Below, piece by piece: positions 1-8,549 of a DNA stretch of 11,003 bases. The DNA is from UBA1858 sp039182865 (GTDB lineage: Bacteria; Pseudomonadota; Gammaproteobacteria; UBA4575). Each line of letters starts with the position of its first letter. The stretch's first letter is position 1. The stretch lies in contig JBCDBX010000061.1 in NCBI GenBank assembly GCA_039182865.1, positions 1-11,003 on the forward strand. Direction: 5' to 3'. A program made the translations under genes and the position numbers. Under the pieces are notes generated by a model. The model was not told where the DNA came from. It searched no databases and was given only the letters and a program-made list of their open reading frames with translations.

Positions 1-3000
1 GAAGGTGGTATCGACGCGACCGGTGTTCAGGTGGAAGATCTGCTCGCAAATGGCTATACATTTGTTAGTGCAGAGGGTGATGGTACTTACGATGATCTCA
101 CGGGAATTTGGGATATTGGTACTATATTAAGTGGTCAGAGTGCCAGCATAGAAATTACCGCATCAATCAATGAAAGCACTGTCGGTGACGCAGTCGTCTA
201 CCGCGTAAACCCAGGTGGTACTACCCAAGCTGCTGCTGATAGTTCAAGTCTGGACTGGCTAGGTGATACTGCTGCAGCAAACCTCAATGGAAATCCTCCT
301 TCAACAGCCTCCTATGCAACTGGTATAACTCTCACCGGCGGGCAAAAGTTCGGCAATGAAAATAATAGCCCAACATTCGATCTTTCACTTCTGCCCTTGG
401 GAACAGCGGCATCCGCGGTTCTATTTGAGACTGAAAGATTTGGCGTTCCACCTAGCGCAGCAGCACCTCAAGAATGGGATTTTGAAGTTGAAAATGGCAC
501 CTATACAGTCAACCTATACTTTGCTGAGATTTTTGCTAACGCTCCAGGTGCCCGTGTATTTGACATCGAAGTGGAAGGCAATGTGCTCGAAGATTATGAT
601 ATTTTCGTTGCAGCTGGTAATGCACAAAACAAAGCGATACTAGAATCATTTACCGATGTGATGGTCAATGACGGTAACCTAGATATTGATTTCACCACTG
701 TCATTGACAATGCCAAGATAAGTGCGATAGAAATCATTCAGCAAGATGTGCCATCTGATTATAGTAACTATGCCCAGATTCTAACTGCAGACCAATCAGA
801 TCCAGATTCAACCGCGGGCGACGATTCCAATGGTGATGACGATGATGCATCTATCACGCTCACTCCGATTCAACCCATCAACGACGTCAGCATTATTGCA
901 AATATGGATGCCGAAGAGCCGGGCACCAATGGCGAATTTATAGTTAGTCTGGAGAATATTGCAAGCACCAACACCACTGTGACTTATAGCATCATGGGCA
1001 CGGCAGAAAATGGTGTGGACTACGAATTGCTGTCTGGTGAAGTGATTATTGCACAAGGTGATCTTGAAGCTAGCATTCCAGTCACAATTATCGATGACCT
1101 TGAAGTCGAAGGTGTGGAATCCGTCATGATCGAACTCACCGGTGCAAGCGGTGATGCTGATATAGGCTTGGGCGATACCACGTCTGCCACAGTAATGATT
1201 ACGGATGACGATGTGGCTAATGAAATAAATATTGTCGCGACCGCCGATGCTGCTGAACCAGCTACCAATGGCCAGTTCAAAATTAGTCTGGATAATGCTG
1301 CGAGTACTGATACAGAAATTGCATTAACCGTGGAAGTCACGAGTACCGCCACTGCTGATATCGATTACACCGCGTTACCTGCAAGCGTCATGATTATGCA
1401 GGGTGAGACAGAAGCCATTCTTGATCTTACGATACTTGATGACATTGACATTGAAGGGACAGAGACGGTTCAAGTTACCTTAGACAATATCGTTTCGGGT
1501 GATGCCAATCTAATGATCGGGGCGATGAATTCCGCCACCGTTAATATCCTAGATGATGACTTTAACTATGGTGCTAGCGTGAGTGTTAGCGGAACCACAA
1601 CATTTGGCACATCATCATTTACCTTAACCAATAACTCTGACCCAGACGTCATTATTAAAAGTGTTCAGTTTGACATTCTGACCTCCACGCTTTCTCTTGG
1701 CCTAGATTCCAGCGGTGCTCCAGGTACTGAGTTCCTTGGAGCGGTTTGGGATCCAACGGCAGAAGCAGGTGATGAGGGTGGTCAGGCCATCAAATTTGCC
1801 AACAATGATGCTGGGCTAGTTGACGAAGATGGAATGGTACTCACACCAATCACGGCTGATAACGGCTATCAAGGCGAATTAGAAAACTATCCATTCACCG
1901 GGCAACTGGTTGGAGGAAATGGCGCAGCGGGTGGATTTGGACTCATGACCCTAAATTTTGACAACTTTGATGCTACTGAGAACTTTATCTTTGGCATCGA
2001 CGTTGATCCGCAATCCATTCAAAACGCGACGGGTACGGGTCAAGCAGGTGCCGTATCGGGAGGCGAAATTGCCGGAACGACAGTAACCATTACCTTTGAA
2101 AACGCCTCTGGTGTTCAACAGGTGGTAACTCAACAATTAGAGTTAACTGGCCTTAATACCTCAGAAGCAATCTTCACCAGCGACCCTGTTATTCCAGCGC
2201 CAATTATGAATGTAGTTGGATTAACAGAGACCGAACGACGTGTAGAGACATCGATTGCACAGCAAACGGTTGAAGTGACTGGCGTTGAAGCGGGCGCTAT
2301 CGTTGAACTCTACTTTGTTGATGCTTCTGGCTACCTTAAAACCGGCGGGGATGGGACTGAAACAATTCCAAATGATCCATTCCATGCAAATCAAATCGAT
2401 GCAGCACCTTCAATCCTAAGTGCGGTAGCCAACGAACTTGGCGTCGCTACCTTCATGATTGATCTAAGCAATGGTGTCGCAGGTGCAGCACCTGCGTTAG
2501 TGGATGACCTATTCTTCTTATCAGCCGGAGTTGTGAATGAGGAGGGTGTACTGATCAGTCAGCTCTCTGAGGCAGCCGAAATTGCATTGGTTGAGAATGC
2601 CTCTCCGATTGCTATAGATGACGAATTTGAAAACGTCGAGAATGCCATTATTCTTGGAAATGTCCTCATTGATAATGGTGCTGGAGCAGACTCAGACCCT
2701 GAGGAAGACCCGATCAGCGTTGTCTCTGGTGAGTTTATGACGACAGAGGGTGGAAGTTTCACCGTCAATGAATTTGGTGACTTTATTTACATACCTTTGG
2801 CTGATTTCACTGGCACAGACACTGTGGAATACACCCTGGAAGATAGCTTAGGCGGGAGTGATATTGGCACCGTCACATTCACTGTGAGTGAAGATGATCC
2901 CATCGCGAATGACGACGCATTCAGTACCAAGCCTTCAGGCATAGCGGTATTCAATGTCCTTAATAACGATACCGACATTGATGGCATCCCGCTGACGGAT

Positions 3001-3705
3001 GGTGACTTAATTTCGCCTACCGTTCTGACCTCTAATTCAGGTAATGCAACGGTCCTAGATTTGGGCGATGGACGTGTTATCTACATCGCGAATGATGATG
3101 CATTACCGGGAATAGATACTTTCAGTTATACGATTAACACCGCTTCAGGTTCAGATTCTGCAGATGTGTCTGTATTTGTGACAGACCCCGGAAATCTCCC
3201 TGAGGGAAGCATTGTCAATGGTAATTCAAATGACGAAGATCTGATCGGTGTCGCAGAAAATAATACATTATTCGGCGATGATGGGAATGACATCCTCTAC
3301 AGCCTAAACGGAAACGATACGCTAAATGGGGGTGACGGGAGTGATATCTTGATCGCTGAGGGAGGCTCGAACTTGTTAACGGGTGGAAATGATGCAGATT
3401 TGTTTGTCCTGACTCATGAACCTCAAGCAGGCAATGACTTTGAAGTCATCACGGATATCGACACGGTTGAAGACGACATGATTCTATTGGCTATAGAGGG
3501 TCTAACCAATCCTGATGGATCAATTGCTGCAGATCGAGTTTCGTTATTTTCTGCCGGTAGTGACAGCTTTTTGTTAGCGGACATTGATAATGATTTGGCG
3601 AATGGCAATGAAGCCGCACTGGCAAGACTGGATGATCTTGACAGTACTACTGATCCAGATGCCTTGCTTGCCTCAATCTTGGCGAATGATCTGATAACAG
3701 TTTAG
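1..3705 (+). CDS. Large multidomain RTX protein, type I secretion substrate (5' end outside window)
   Basis: The frame is open from base 1, so this is the last 1234 residues of a longer protein; the GTG at 31 is internal to a DUF11-like fold and not a real start. Domains by visible residue: DUF11-like strands 1-60; malectin-like 64-247; DUF11-like closing strands with an Asp-rich loop about 250-290; Calx-beta 294-405 and 407-521, each ending in a DDD motif; an unrecognised beta-rich, Gly/Asn-rich region 522-715; an Ig-like stretch about 716-865; cadherin/VCBS-like domains 866-966 and 967-1063; RTX repeats 1091-1135; and an acidic C-terminal region ending in DLITV. The protein is acidic, and I see no cysteine in the visible part. 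This layout is typical of calcium-stabilised surface or secreted proteins exported by type I systems. The exporter genes lie downstream on the same strand, so they probably secrete it. An adhesin or glycan-binding role is inferred from the malectin-like domain. No catalytic domain is visible. Confidence 0.9.
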   Translation, partial: EGGIDATGVQVEDLLANGYTFVSAEGDGTYDDLTGIWDIGTILSGQSASIEITASINESTVGDAVVYRVNPGGTTQAAADSSSLDWLGDTAAANLNGNPPSTASYATGITLTGGQKFGNENNSPTFDLSLLPLGTAASAVLFETERFGVPPSAAAPQEWDFEVENGTYTVNLYFAEIFANAPGARVFDIEVEGNVLEDYDIFVAAGNAQNKAILESFTDVMVNDGNLDIDFTTVIDNAKISAIEIIQQDVPSDYSNYAQILTADQSDPDSTAGDDSNGDDDDASITLTPIQPINDVSIIANMDAEEPGTNGEFIVSLENIASTNTTVTYSIMGTAENGVDYELLSGEVIIAQGDLEASIPVTIIDDLEVEGVESVMIELTGASGDADIGLGDTTSATVMITDDDVANEINIVATADAAEPATNGQFKISLDNAASTDTEIALTVEVTSTATADIDYTALPASVMIMQGETEAILDLTILDDIDIEGTETVQVTLDNIVSGDANLMIGAMNSATVNILDDDFNYGASVSVSGTTTFGTSSFTLTNNSDPDVIIKSVQFDILTSTLSLGLDSSGAPGTEFLGAVWDPTAEAGDEGGQAIKFANNDAGLVDEDGMVLTPITADNGYQGELENYPFTGQLVGGNGAAGGFGLMTLNFDNFDATENFIFGIDVDPQSIQNATGTGQAGAVSGGEIAGTTVTITFENASGVQQVVTQQLELTGLNTSEAIFTSDPVIPAPIMNVVGLTETERRVETSIAQQTVEVTGVEAGAIVELYFVDASGYLKTGGDGTETIPNDPFHANQIDAAPSILSAVANELGVATFMIDLSNGVAGAAPALVDDLFFLSAGVVNEEGVLISQLSEAAEIALVENASPIAIDDEFENVENAIILGNVLIDNGAGADSDPEEDPISVVSGEFMTTEGGSFTVNEFGDFIYIPLADFTGTDTVEYTLEDSLGGSDIGTVTFTVSEDDPIANDDAFSTKPSGIAVFNVLNNDTDIDGIPLTDGDLISPTVLTSNSGNATVLDLGDGRVIYIANDDALPGIDTFSYTINTASGSDSADVSVFVTDPGNLPEGSIVNGNSNDEDLIGVAENNTLFGDDGNDILYSLNGNDTLNGGDGSDILIAEGGSNLLTGGNDADLFVLTHEPQAGNDFEVITDIDTVEDDMILLAIEGLTNPDGSIAADRVSLFSAGSDSFLLADIDNDLANGNEAALARLDDLDSTTDPDALLASILANDLITV
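190..741 (+). other. Malectin-like carbohydrate-binding domain coding segment
   Basis: Visible residues 64-247 of the RTX protein start with YRVNPGG, followed by a Trp/Asp-rich loop, then YTVNLYFAEIF and RVFDIEVEG, and end with ISAIEIIQ. These are hallmarks of malectin and malectin-like domains, which bind glycans in other proteins. The segment lies between two parts that read like the first and second halves of one DUF11 domain. Glycan binding here is inference; the ligand is unknown. Confidence 0.75.
880..1563 (+). repeat. Tandem Calx-beta domain repeats (two copies)
   Basis: Two consecutive, related units of about 112-115 codons lie within the RTX gene. Both share the pattern I-x-A-x-x-DA-x-EP-x-TNG-x-F at their start, an x-G-x-DY element in the middle, the element ILDD or IIDD followed by an E-G-x-E-S/T turn, and a closing SATV-x-I-x-DDD. 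This is the Calx-beta pattern, a calcium-binding fold common in bacterial surface proteins. The copies are diverged in DNA sequence, so this is an old duplication. Confidence 0.8.
3271..3405 (+). repeat. RTX nonapeptide repeat block (about five units)
   Basis: Visible residues 1091-1135 divide into five nine-residue units: FGDDGNDIL, YSLNGNDTL, NGGDGSDIL, IAEGGSNLL and TGGNDADLF. The first and third are near the GGxGxDxUx consensus; the others are degenerate. RTX repeats bind calcium and fold outside the cell after type I secretion. Five units is a small block for such a large protein, so the Calx-beta and cadherin-like domains may carry much of its calcium binding (inference). Confidence 0.85.
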
Positions 3706-3759
3706 TTAATTTAAGAATCATACGAAGGAATGTAATTTAAGAAAATCGGAATTATTAAG

Positions 3760-4374
3760 ATGATTATTAAACATTTACGCATTTTGGCAATGTCATGCAT
3801 GTTAATGCTTGCACCAATACTGGCTGTTGCAGCACCGGTGAATCTTGAACTGGCCGGAGACGTACAATCAGTCAACAACCCACTTTTTGGTGGCGGTACG
3901 ACACAAGGAATTACCACGAGTGATGATTTAATCGTGACGCTGACATACGATGATGCTTTTGGTGCGTCGATTGGTAACCTTACCGGGTTTGAAATTACTA
4001 CCCTTTCAATCACAGTCCCTGATAGCACACAAGGGGGCTTTGTTTTAGTTCCTGATAACTTAAATTCTCAGACCTTAATTATATTTGATCAAAACGATAG
4101 TTTTGTTGGACTTCAATTGCCTCAAAACATAACTGGCTTTGATGATATAACTGCTTTCAGTCTAAGTGGATTGGCATTTGAATCCGAGGGCACGAATGGC
4201 CCTACATTTCGATTCAATCAAACTAATTCTGTGGTTCAAGGTATATTCACCACCGCTATAACACCGTCAAATCCATCATCTGTGCAAGTCCCCTTGCCTT
4301 TCTTTGCGACAGTTCTGCTCGGCATGCTACTCACAATAATTGGGTTGCGGCTTTCACGGCACAAAATTACTTAA
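3760..4374 (+). CDS. Exported protein with VPLP/PEP-CTERM-like C-terminal sorting tail
   Basis: This 204-residue protein has a signal peptide (basic MIIKHLR, a hydrophobic stretch, then AVA-A at 22-25, probably cut after Ala24). The mature part is beta-rich, with no cysteine and many Asn/Thr/Ser residues. The tail has the three parts of a PEP-CTERM-type sorting signal: VPLP at 177-180, a hydrophobic helix at about 181-196, and a basic end (RLSRHK). In known systems an exosortase recognises such tails, and the proteins are linked to exopolysaccharide or the cell surface. No exosortase gene is in this window. The gene starts 54 bases after the RTX stop and ends 58 bases before the ABC gene, so it is probably co-transcribed. 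A GGA nine bases before the ATG is a weak ribosome site. The specific function is unknown; a surface or matrix partner of the RTX protein is possible. Confidence 0.8.
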   Translation: MIIKHLRILAMSCMLMLAPILAVAAPVNLELAGDVQSVNNPLFGGGTTQGITTSDDLIVTLTYDDAFGASIGNLTGFEITTLSITVPDSTQGGFVLVPDNLNSQTLIIFDQNDSFVGLQLPQNITGFDDITAFSLSGLAFESEGTNGPTFRFNQTNSVVQGIFTTAITPSNPSSVQVPLPFFATVLLGMLLTIIGLRLSRHKIT

Positions 4375-4432
4375 GTTACTTAATTAGCATAAGACTAATA
4401 AGGTTCATCTTACAAAACGAGAGATTTAATCA

Positions 4433-6151
4433 ATGCTGACCCAATCACAGCAGCTACTGGTCGATACGCGCGAACAATTTAAGCGCGTTTTTGCCGTTGT
4501 GTTTGGATTTAGTTTACTGATTAACTTATTAATGCTCGCTGTGCCGCTCTACATGTTGCAGGTGTTTGATCGAGTACTAGCATCACGTTCCTGGGATACA
4601 TTAATTTTATTAACCATTATCACCATCGTCGCGGTCTTGTCGATGGCAGCACTTGAGGCAGTGCGCAGTAGTATTCTGGTTCGCTTATCCAGTTGGATAG
4701 ACAATCAACTGAGTGCCACTTTGTTAACCGGATCCGTAATCAGTGGTCTGAATAAAGATGAAACTTCGGTTCGAAGTTTACGTGATCTTTCAACTATACG
4801 GTCTTTTTTAACCGGTCCAGCAATGGTATCGCTACTTGATTCACCCTGGGTACCGATCTATTTATTTTGTGTATTTACTTTGCATACTTATTTAGGTTGG
4901 ATCGCTACCGCAGGTGCATTGTTCTTATTTGTCTTCGCAGTTATCAATGAACTGCTTACACGAAAGCCGGTTGCTCAATCCTCTGATAACAGTATGCGCT
5001 CCATGCAAATGGCTGAATCTGCCGCACGTAATGCTGATGCGATTGAAGCCATGGGTATGTTAGGTAATTTGATAAATCGATGGAACACAATTGATATCGA
5101 CGGTCGTTTGAGTTCGGCAAAAGCGAGTTCATTAACAGGGATGATCACCGCTTCGTCTAAATTTATCAGACTAAGTTTGCAGGTAGGTATTCTTGGCACA
5201 GGTGCATGGTTAGCAGTGCTAGGAGAGATAACCCCTGGTGCGATGATTGCCGCATCAATTTTGATGGGGCGAGCACTCGCGCCCGTTGAGCAATCTATTG
5301 CTTCATGGCGATCTGCCTTAAACACGCGATCGGCCTATACACGATTGCATAATTTACTCATTAGTATGCCTAGTCGAACTGAATCAATGCCTTTGCCTGC
5401 ACCAAAAGGCAATCTAGAGGTGGATGGATTAACCTATATCTATCCTGGCTTAGCCGAACCGATCTTGCGTGGTATAAAATTTAAATTAAATGCCGGTGAA
5501 TCACTTGGCATCCTTGGCGCATCCGGCTCTGGTAAGACGACTCTCGCGCGTTTGATACTAGGAAACTTAGAGCCAAAAATGGGTCACGTGCGTCTGGATG
5601 GAATGGATGTCTATCAATGGAACTCAGAAGACCTAGGACCACACTGTGGTTACTTACCGCAAAACGTCGAGTTGTTCGCAGGCACTATTAAAGAAAATAT
5701 CGCGCGTCTAGGAGAAATTGATCCTGAAGCGGTAGTTGAGGCCGCAAAGATTGCTAACTGTCATGACCTTATTCTTAGATTTCCAGAAGGCTATGAAACG
5801 AAAATTGGTGAAGGAGGACTTAAACTCTCTGGCGGAGAAAGACAACGAGTTGCGTTAGCGAGAGCAGTTTATGGAAATCCTAAATTTATACTTCTGGATG
5901 AACCAAACTCCAACCTTGATGGCAATGGCGAGGTAGCCTTAATCGATGCGATTGCTAATTTAAAAACCCAGGGCTCTACAGTAATTGTTATTGGACATCG
6001 TGCCGGGCTGTTCACAAAAGTTGATAACCTAATGGTATTGCGCGGCGGAATGATCGCTGACTTTGGACCAAAAAACGAAGTGCTCGAGCGAATAGAACAA
6101 AATCCAATGGGAAAACCATCAATAGTTTCTCAAAGTCATGTCCGTAATTAA
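4433..6151 (+). CDS. Type I secretion ABC transporter, PrtD-like permease/ATPase
   Basis: This 572-residue inner-membrane exporter half-transporter has a fused membrane domain (about residues 20-300) and ATPase domain (about 325-555). The ATPase motifs are intact: Walker A GASGSGKTT 362-370, Q-loop Gln410, signature LSGGERQR 465-472, Walker B FILLDE 485-490 followed by PNSNLD, and H-loop His522. There is no N-terminal C39 peptidase or HlyB-like C39-like domain, which, with the length and the LDEPNSNLD string, fits the PrtD/AprD/LipB class that exports proteases, lipases and S-layer or RTX proteins. The transporter should act as a dimer with the HlyD-type protein encoded next and an outer-membrane TolC-type channel that is not seen here. 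The ATG follows GAGAG at a nine-base spacing. The probable cargo is the RTX protein encoded two genes upstream (inferred from context). Confidence 0.95.
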   Translation: MLTQSQQLLVDTREQFKRVFAVVFGFSLLINLLMLAVPLYMLQVFDRVLASRSWDTLILLTIITIVAVLSMAALEAVRSSILVRLSSWIDNQLSATLLTGSVISGLNKDETSVRSLRDLSTIRSFLTGPAMVSLLDSPWVPIYLFCVFTLHTYLGWIATAGALFLFVFAVINELLTRKPVAQSSDNSMRSMQMAESAARNADAIEAMGMLGNLINRWNTIDIDGRLSSAKASSLTGMITASSKFIRLSLQVGILGTGAWLAVLGEITPGAMIAASILMGRALAPVEQSIASWRSALNTRSAYTRLHNLLISMPSRTESMPLPAPKGNLEVDGLTYIYPGLAEPILRGIKFKLNAGESLGILGASGSGKTTLARLILGNLEPKMGHVRLDGMDVYQWNSEDLGPHCGYLPQNVELFAGTIKENIARLGEIDPEAVVEAAKIANCHDLILRFPEGYETKIGEGGLKLSGGERQRVALARAVYGNPKFILLDEPNSNLDGNGEVALIDAIANLKTQGSTVIVIGHRAGLFTKVDNLMVLRGGMIADFGPKNEVLERIEQNPMGKPSIVSQSHVRN

Positions 6152-7454
6152 TAGTCAAACAGATCCGTCAAAACCCAATATCTGGTTACCAACCAGTATC
6201 GGTTTAGGGATTGCCTTACTGTTTATCTTTGGCTTTCTCGGCTGGGCCATCTTCTCCCCATTGAGCAGTGCGGCCATTGCGCAAGGCACGGTTACTGTAG
6301 ATCTAAAACGCAAAACCATCCAACATCTTGAAGGTGGCATTGTTCAAAAGATTTTAGTGCGTGATGGTGATGAGGTAACAGCTGGACAATTACTATTTAC
6401 CTTAGATAAAACTCAAGCACTAGCTAATCTTGAATTACTCAACGGTCGATATCTAGCAGCTCTTGCCTTACAGGCGCGTCTAAATGCTGAACGAGACGGA
6501 TTAGACCAAGTATCAATACCAGAACTCTTTTTAACTAATGGTAACCAAGAAAATAATTCTCAATTAATTACTAATCAGACCAGCATCTTCCTAGCAAGAA
6601 AAAATTCATTAGAAGAACAAACCGCGATACTTTCTAAACGTATTGCACAATACGAAGCTGAACTAAGTGGTTTATCTCAACTTGAATCTTCTCAGAATGA
6701 TGAAATCGCCTTGTTTGAGGAAGAAATAAAAAGTAATCAAAATTTATATGATGAGGGCTTAGTACCAATGTCTAGGCTGAGAACATTGCAACGAGAAATG
6801 ACCGAGTTAATGGGTGAGCGCAGCCAAAATATAGCTAATAAAGCAAAGATTCGGCAAAACATATCTGAAGTTCAATTAGAAATTAATAACCTTAAAACTC
6901 AGCAATTAAATGATGTAGTTGAACAACTTCGCGAGGTTGAAGAATCTCTTTATGATTTTTCTCAGCGTCGATATGCAGCCAATGATGTTTTATATCGGAC
7001 AGAAATAAAAGCTCCCATTTCAGGGACCATTGTTAACTCACAAATTCATACTGTGGGTGGCGTGATATCTCCAGCTGAACCCTTGTTAGAAATTGTTCCA
7101 CTGAATGACAATTTAGTTATCGAAGCTCATCTGGATCCAAAAGATATTGATTCCGTTAGACCAGGGTTGAGTGCACTAGTCAGGCTTACCGCACTTAATC
7201 AAAGATCCACAAAACCTGTTGAAGCTAAAGTTAAATCAATCTCAGCGGATAGCCTTATAGATGAACGCACAGGACTGGACTATTACCTTGCAAAGTTAGA
7301 ACTCACAGGCAACATAAAAGAATCTCTTTCGGGGCAAGAACTTTATCCTGGCATGCAGGCAGAAGTGATGATAGAAACTGGTTCACGTACACCAATGGAA
7401 TATCTTATTCAGCCGATGAACCTTAGTATCAACCGTGCTTTTCGTGAAGATTAA
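6138..7454 (+). CDS. Type I secretion membrane fusion protein, HlyD/PrtE family
   Basis: This 438-residue periplasmic adaptor links the ABC exporter to an outer-membrane channel. It has a short cytoplasmic N-terminus, one membrane helix at about 19-39, and the first half of a lipoyl-like domain with IQHLEGGIVQKILVRDGD at about 62-79. A long Gln/Glu/Leu-rich coiled-coil hairpin spans about 95-280. The second lipoyl half (EIKAPISGTI at about 289-298) follows, then a beta-barrel region and the end NRAFRED, which resembles the usual C-terminus of PrtE-type proteins. The length is normal for the family. The start codon lies inside the ABC gene (14-base overlap) without a clear Shine-Dalgarno sequence, so translation is probably coupled. 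It is the last gene of the operon in view; the next gene converges on it. Confidence 0.95.
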   Translation: MSVINSQTDPSKPNIWLPTSIGLGIALLFIFGFLGWAIFSPLSSAAIAQGTVTVDLKRKTIQHLEGGIVQKILVRDGDEVTAGQLLFTLDKTQALANLELLNGRYLAALALQARLNAERDGLDQVSIPELFLTNGNQENNSQLITNQTSIFLARKNSLEEQTAILSKRIAQYEAELSGLSQLESSQNDEIALFEEEIKSNQNLYDEGLVPMSRLRTLQREMTELMGERSQNIANKAKIRQNISEVQLEINNLKTQQLNDVVEQLREVEESLYDFSQRRYAANDVLYRTEIKAPISGTIVNSQIHTVGGVISPAEPLLEIVPLNDNLVIEAHLDPKDIDSVRPGLSALVRLTALNQRSTKPVEAKVKSISADSLIDERTGLDYYLAKLELTGNIKESLSGQELYPGMQAEVMIETGSRTPMEYLIQPMNLSINRAFRED

Positions 7455-7529
7455 AGTCTCAATCAAGTCAAACATACTGAATTTAAACTAATAAAAGAAA
7501 CTCATTAGACAAGAATAAAGACAGGATTC

Positions 7530-8549
7530 TTATGGTTGGTTATCCAGCCTTGTGTTATCCAATACATTCTTATTCTCGGCATGTTGTTTAATAACTAGTA
7601 ACAAACGCCGCAATGCCGTTAAATGTGGCAACTCCATCAGCATCCCCATTACCAAAGCCGCATATATTAGAGGTTGGCCAGGCAAAGCCGCCATAGTGAC
7701 CGCAAGCATGAGTGGCGCATTACGTGCTGCAATAGTCATAGTCAGCAAAGCGCGTTCGGGGTATGAAAGACGAAACACATAGCTTAATCCTTCACCGAGT
7801 AAAAAAGTAAGTAAGAAGAAAATAAAAACAGCTAACAACATCCAAGCCATAATTGTTTGGTGCTCTAAGATAGTATTTATGTTTGCGGAAAAGATTACGA
7901 AAACCAGTAACCCTATTAACCATGGAGTGGTTTGATCGGCCCGTTGCAATATCTTATCAAATCGTTGAGGAGGTAATGATTTCCGTAAGATCTGATGCAA
8001 CATGACCGCAGATGCTAAGGGAAGTAGAAACCAATTCATCATGCTGTTAGCAATCATAAGTGTATTTACTTCAACAATTTGCTGGGTAAACAACTCTAGA
8101 TAAAATGGGTAAAGTAGTAACTGCAAAACCATATTAATTGGTAGCAGTGTCGCACCGAGGGCAACATTACCTCCTGACAATCGAGTAAAGCCTAAAAACC
8201 AGTCTGTGCAAGGTGCCATAAAGTAGATGACTAAGCCTACGAATAATAAAGGATGGTCAAATAAAAATATTGAAGCGATCCCATACCCAATAATTGGCAC
8301 CAGGAAAAAATTAGCAACTAATGCAATAGCAAGAAAACGCCAATTGCTGCTAGCCTTGATCAAGGTTTCAAAACGGACACCAAAGAACAAAATAGTCACT
8401 AACAATAGTAGTGTGTAATCTACTATGTCGCCGAGTTCCTGCCCCAATTTTGGTGAGAAATGACCAAATAGAGCTCCTGCAATGATGCTAGCAATTAAGA
8501 TAAATGTTGTAGCTGATGAAGCACTTGCTTCAAAAGATTTTTTTAGCAT
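7530..8549 (-). CDS. ACR3/bile-acid:sodium symporter superfamily permease, probable arsenite or metalloid efflux
   Basis: This 339-residue protein is almost entirely hydrophobic, with about ten membrane helices, the usual size and topology of ACR3/BASS-superfamily carriers. Helix 4 carries APCTDW (112-117) with Cys114. ACR3 arsenite carriers have an essential cysteine in helix 4 in a similar Pro-Cys setting. Near the last helix, MELP contains Glu306, where ACR3 proteins have a conserved Glu-x-Pro. AARNAP at about 272-277 corresponds to the conserved Arg-Asn of this family. The sequence around APCTDWFLGFTRLSGGN departs from classic ACR3, so it may be a distinct subfamily with another substrate. 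It is the only permease in this operon, and its ATG overlaps the stop of the flavoprotein gene by seven bases. The substrate is inferred from the motifs and is not certain; an organic anion carrier is the alternative. Confidence 0.8.
   Translation of the reverse strand: MLKKSFEASASSATTFILIASIIAGALFGHFSPKLGQELGDIVDYTLLLLVTILFFGVRFETLIKASSNWRFLAIALVANFFLVPIIGYGIASIFLFDHPLLFVGLVIYFMAPCTDWFLGFTRLSGGNVALGATLLPINMVLQLLLYPFYLELFTQQIVEVNTLMIANSMMNWFLLPLASAVMLHQILRKSLPPQRFDKILQRADQTTPWLIGLLVFVIFSANINTILEHQTIMAWMLLAVFIFFLLTFLLGEGLSYVFRLSYPERALLTMTIAARNAPLMLAVTMAALPGQPLIYAALVMGMLMELPHLTALRRLLLVIKQHAENKNVLDNTRLDNQP

Noticed and set aside
31..33. GTG as the start codon of the RTX gene
   Set aside because: The frame is open to base 1, and codons 1-10 (EGGIDATGVQ) continue the DUF11-like pattern, so the gene begins outside the window.
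3729..3734. ATG directly after AAGGA as a start upstream of the VPLP gene
   Set aside because: The ATG is followed at once by TAA, so no peptide longer than one residue would result.
3707..3743. Two copies of TAATTTAAGAA between the RTX and VPLP genes
   Set aside because: The copies are short and AT-rich, 26 bases apart, with no link to a known element; chance is a sufficient explanation.
4367..4383. TTACTTAA repeated across the VPLP gene stop
   Set aside because: Two eight-base AT-rich copies with no hairpin potential strong enough for a terminator.
7511..7531. Inverted repeat AAGAAT/ATTCTT between the converging operons as a terminator
   Set aside because: The stem is only six AT-rich base pairs with a nine-base loop, overlaps the permease stop codon and has no adjacent T-run on either strand.
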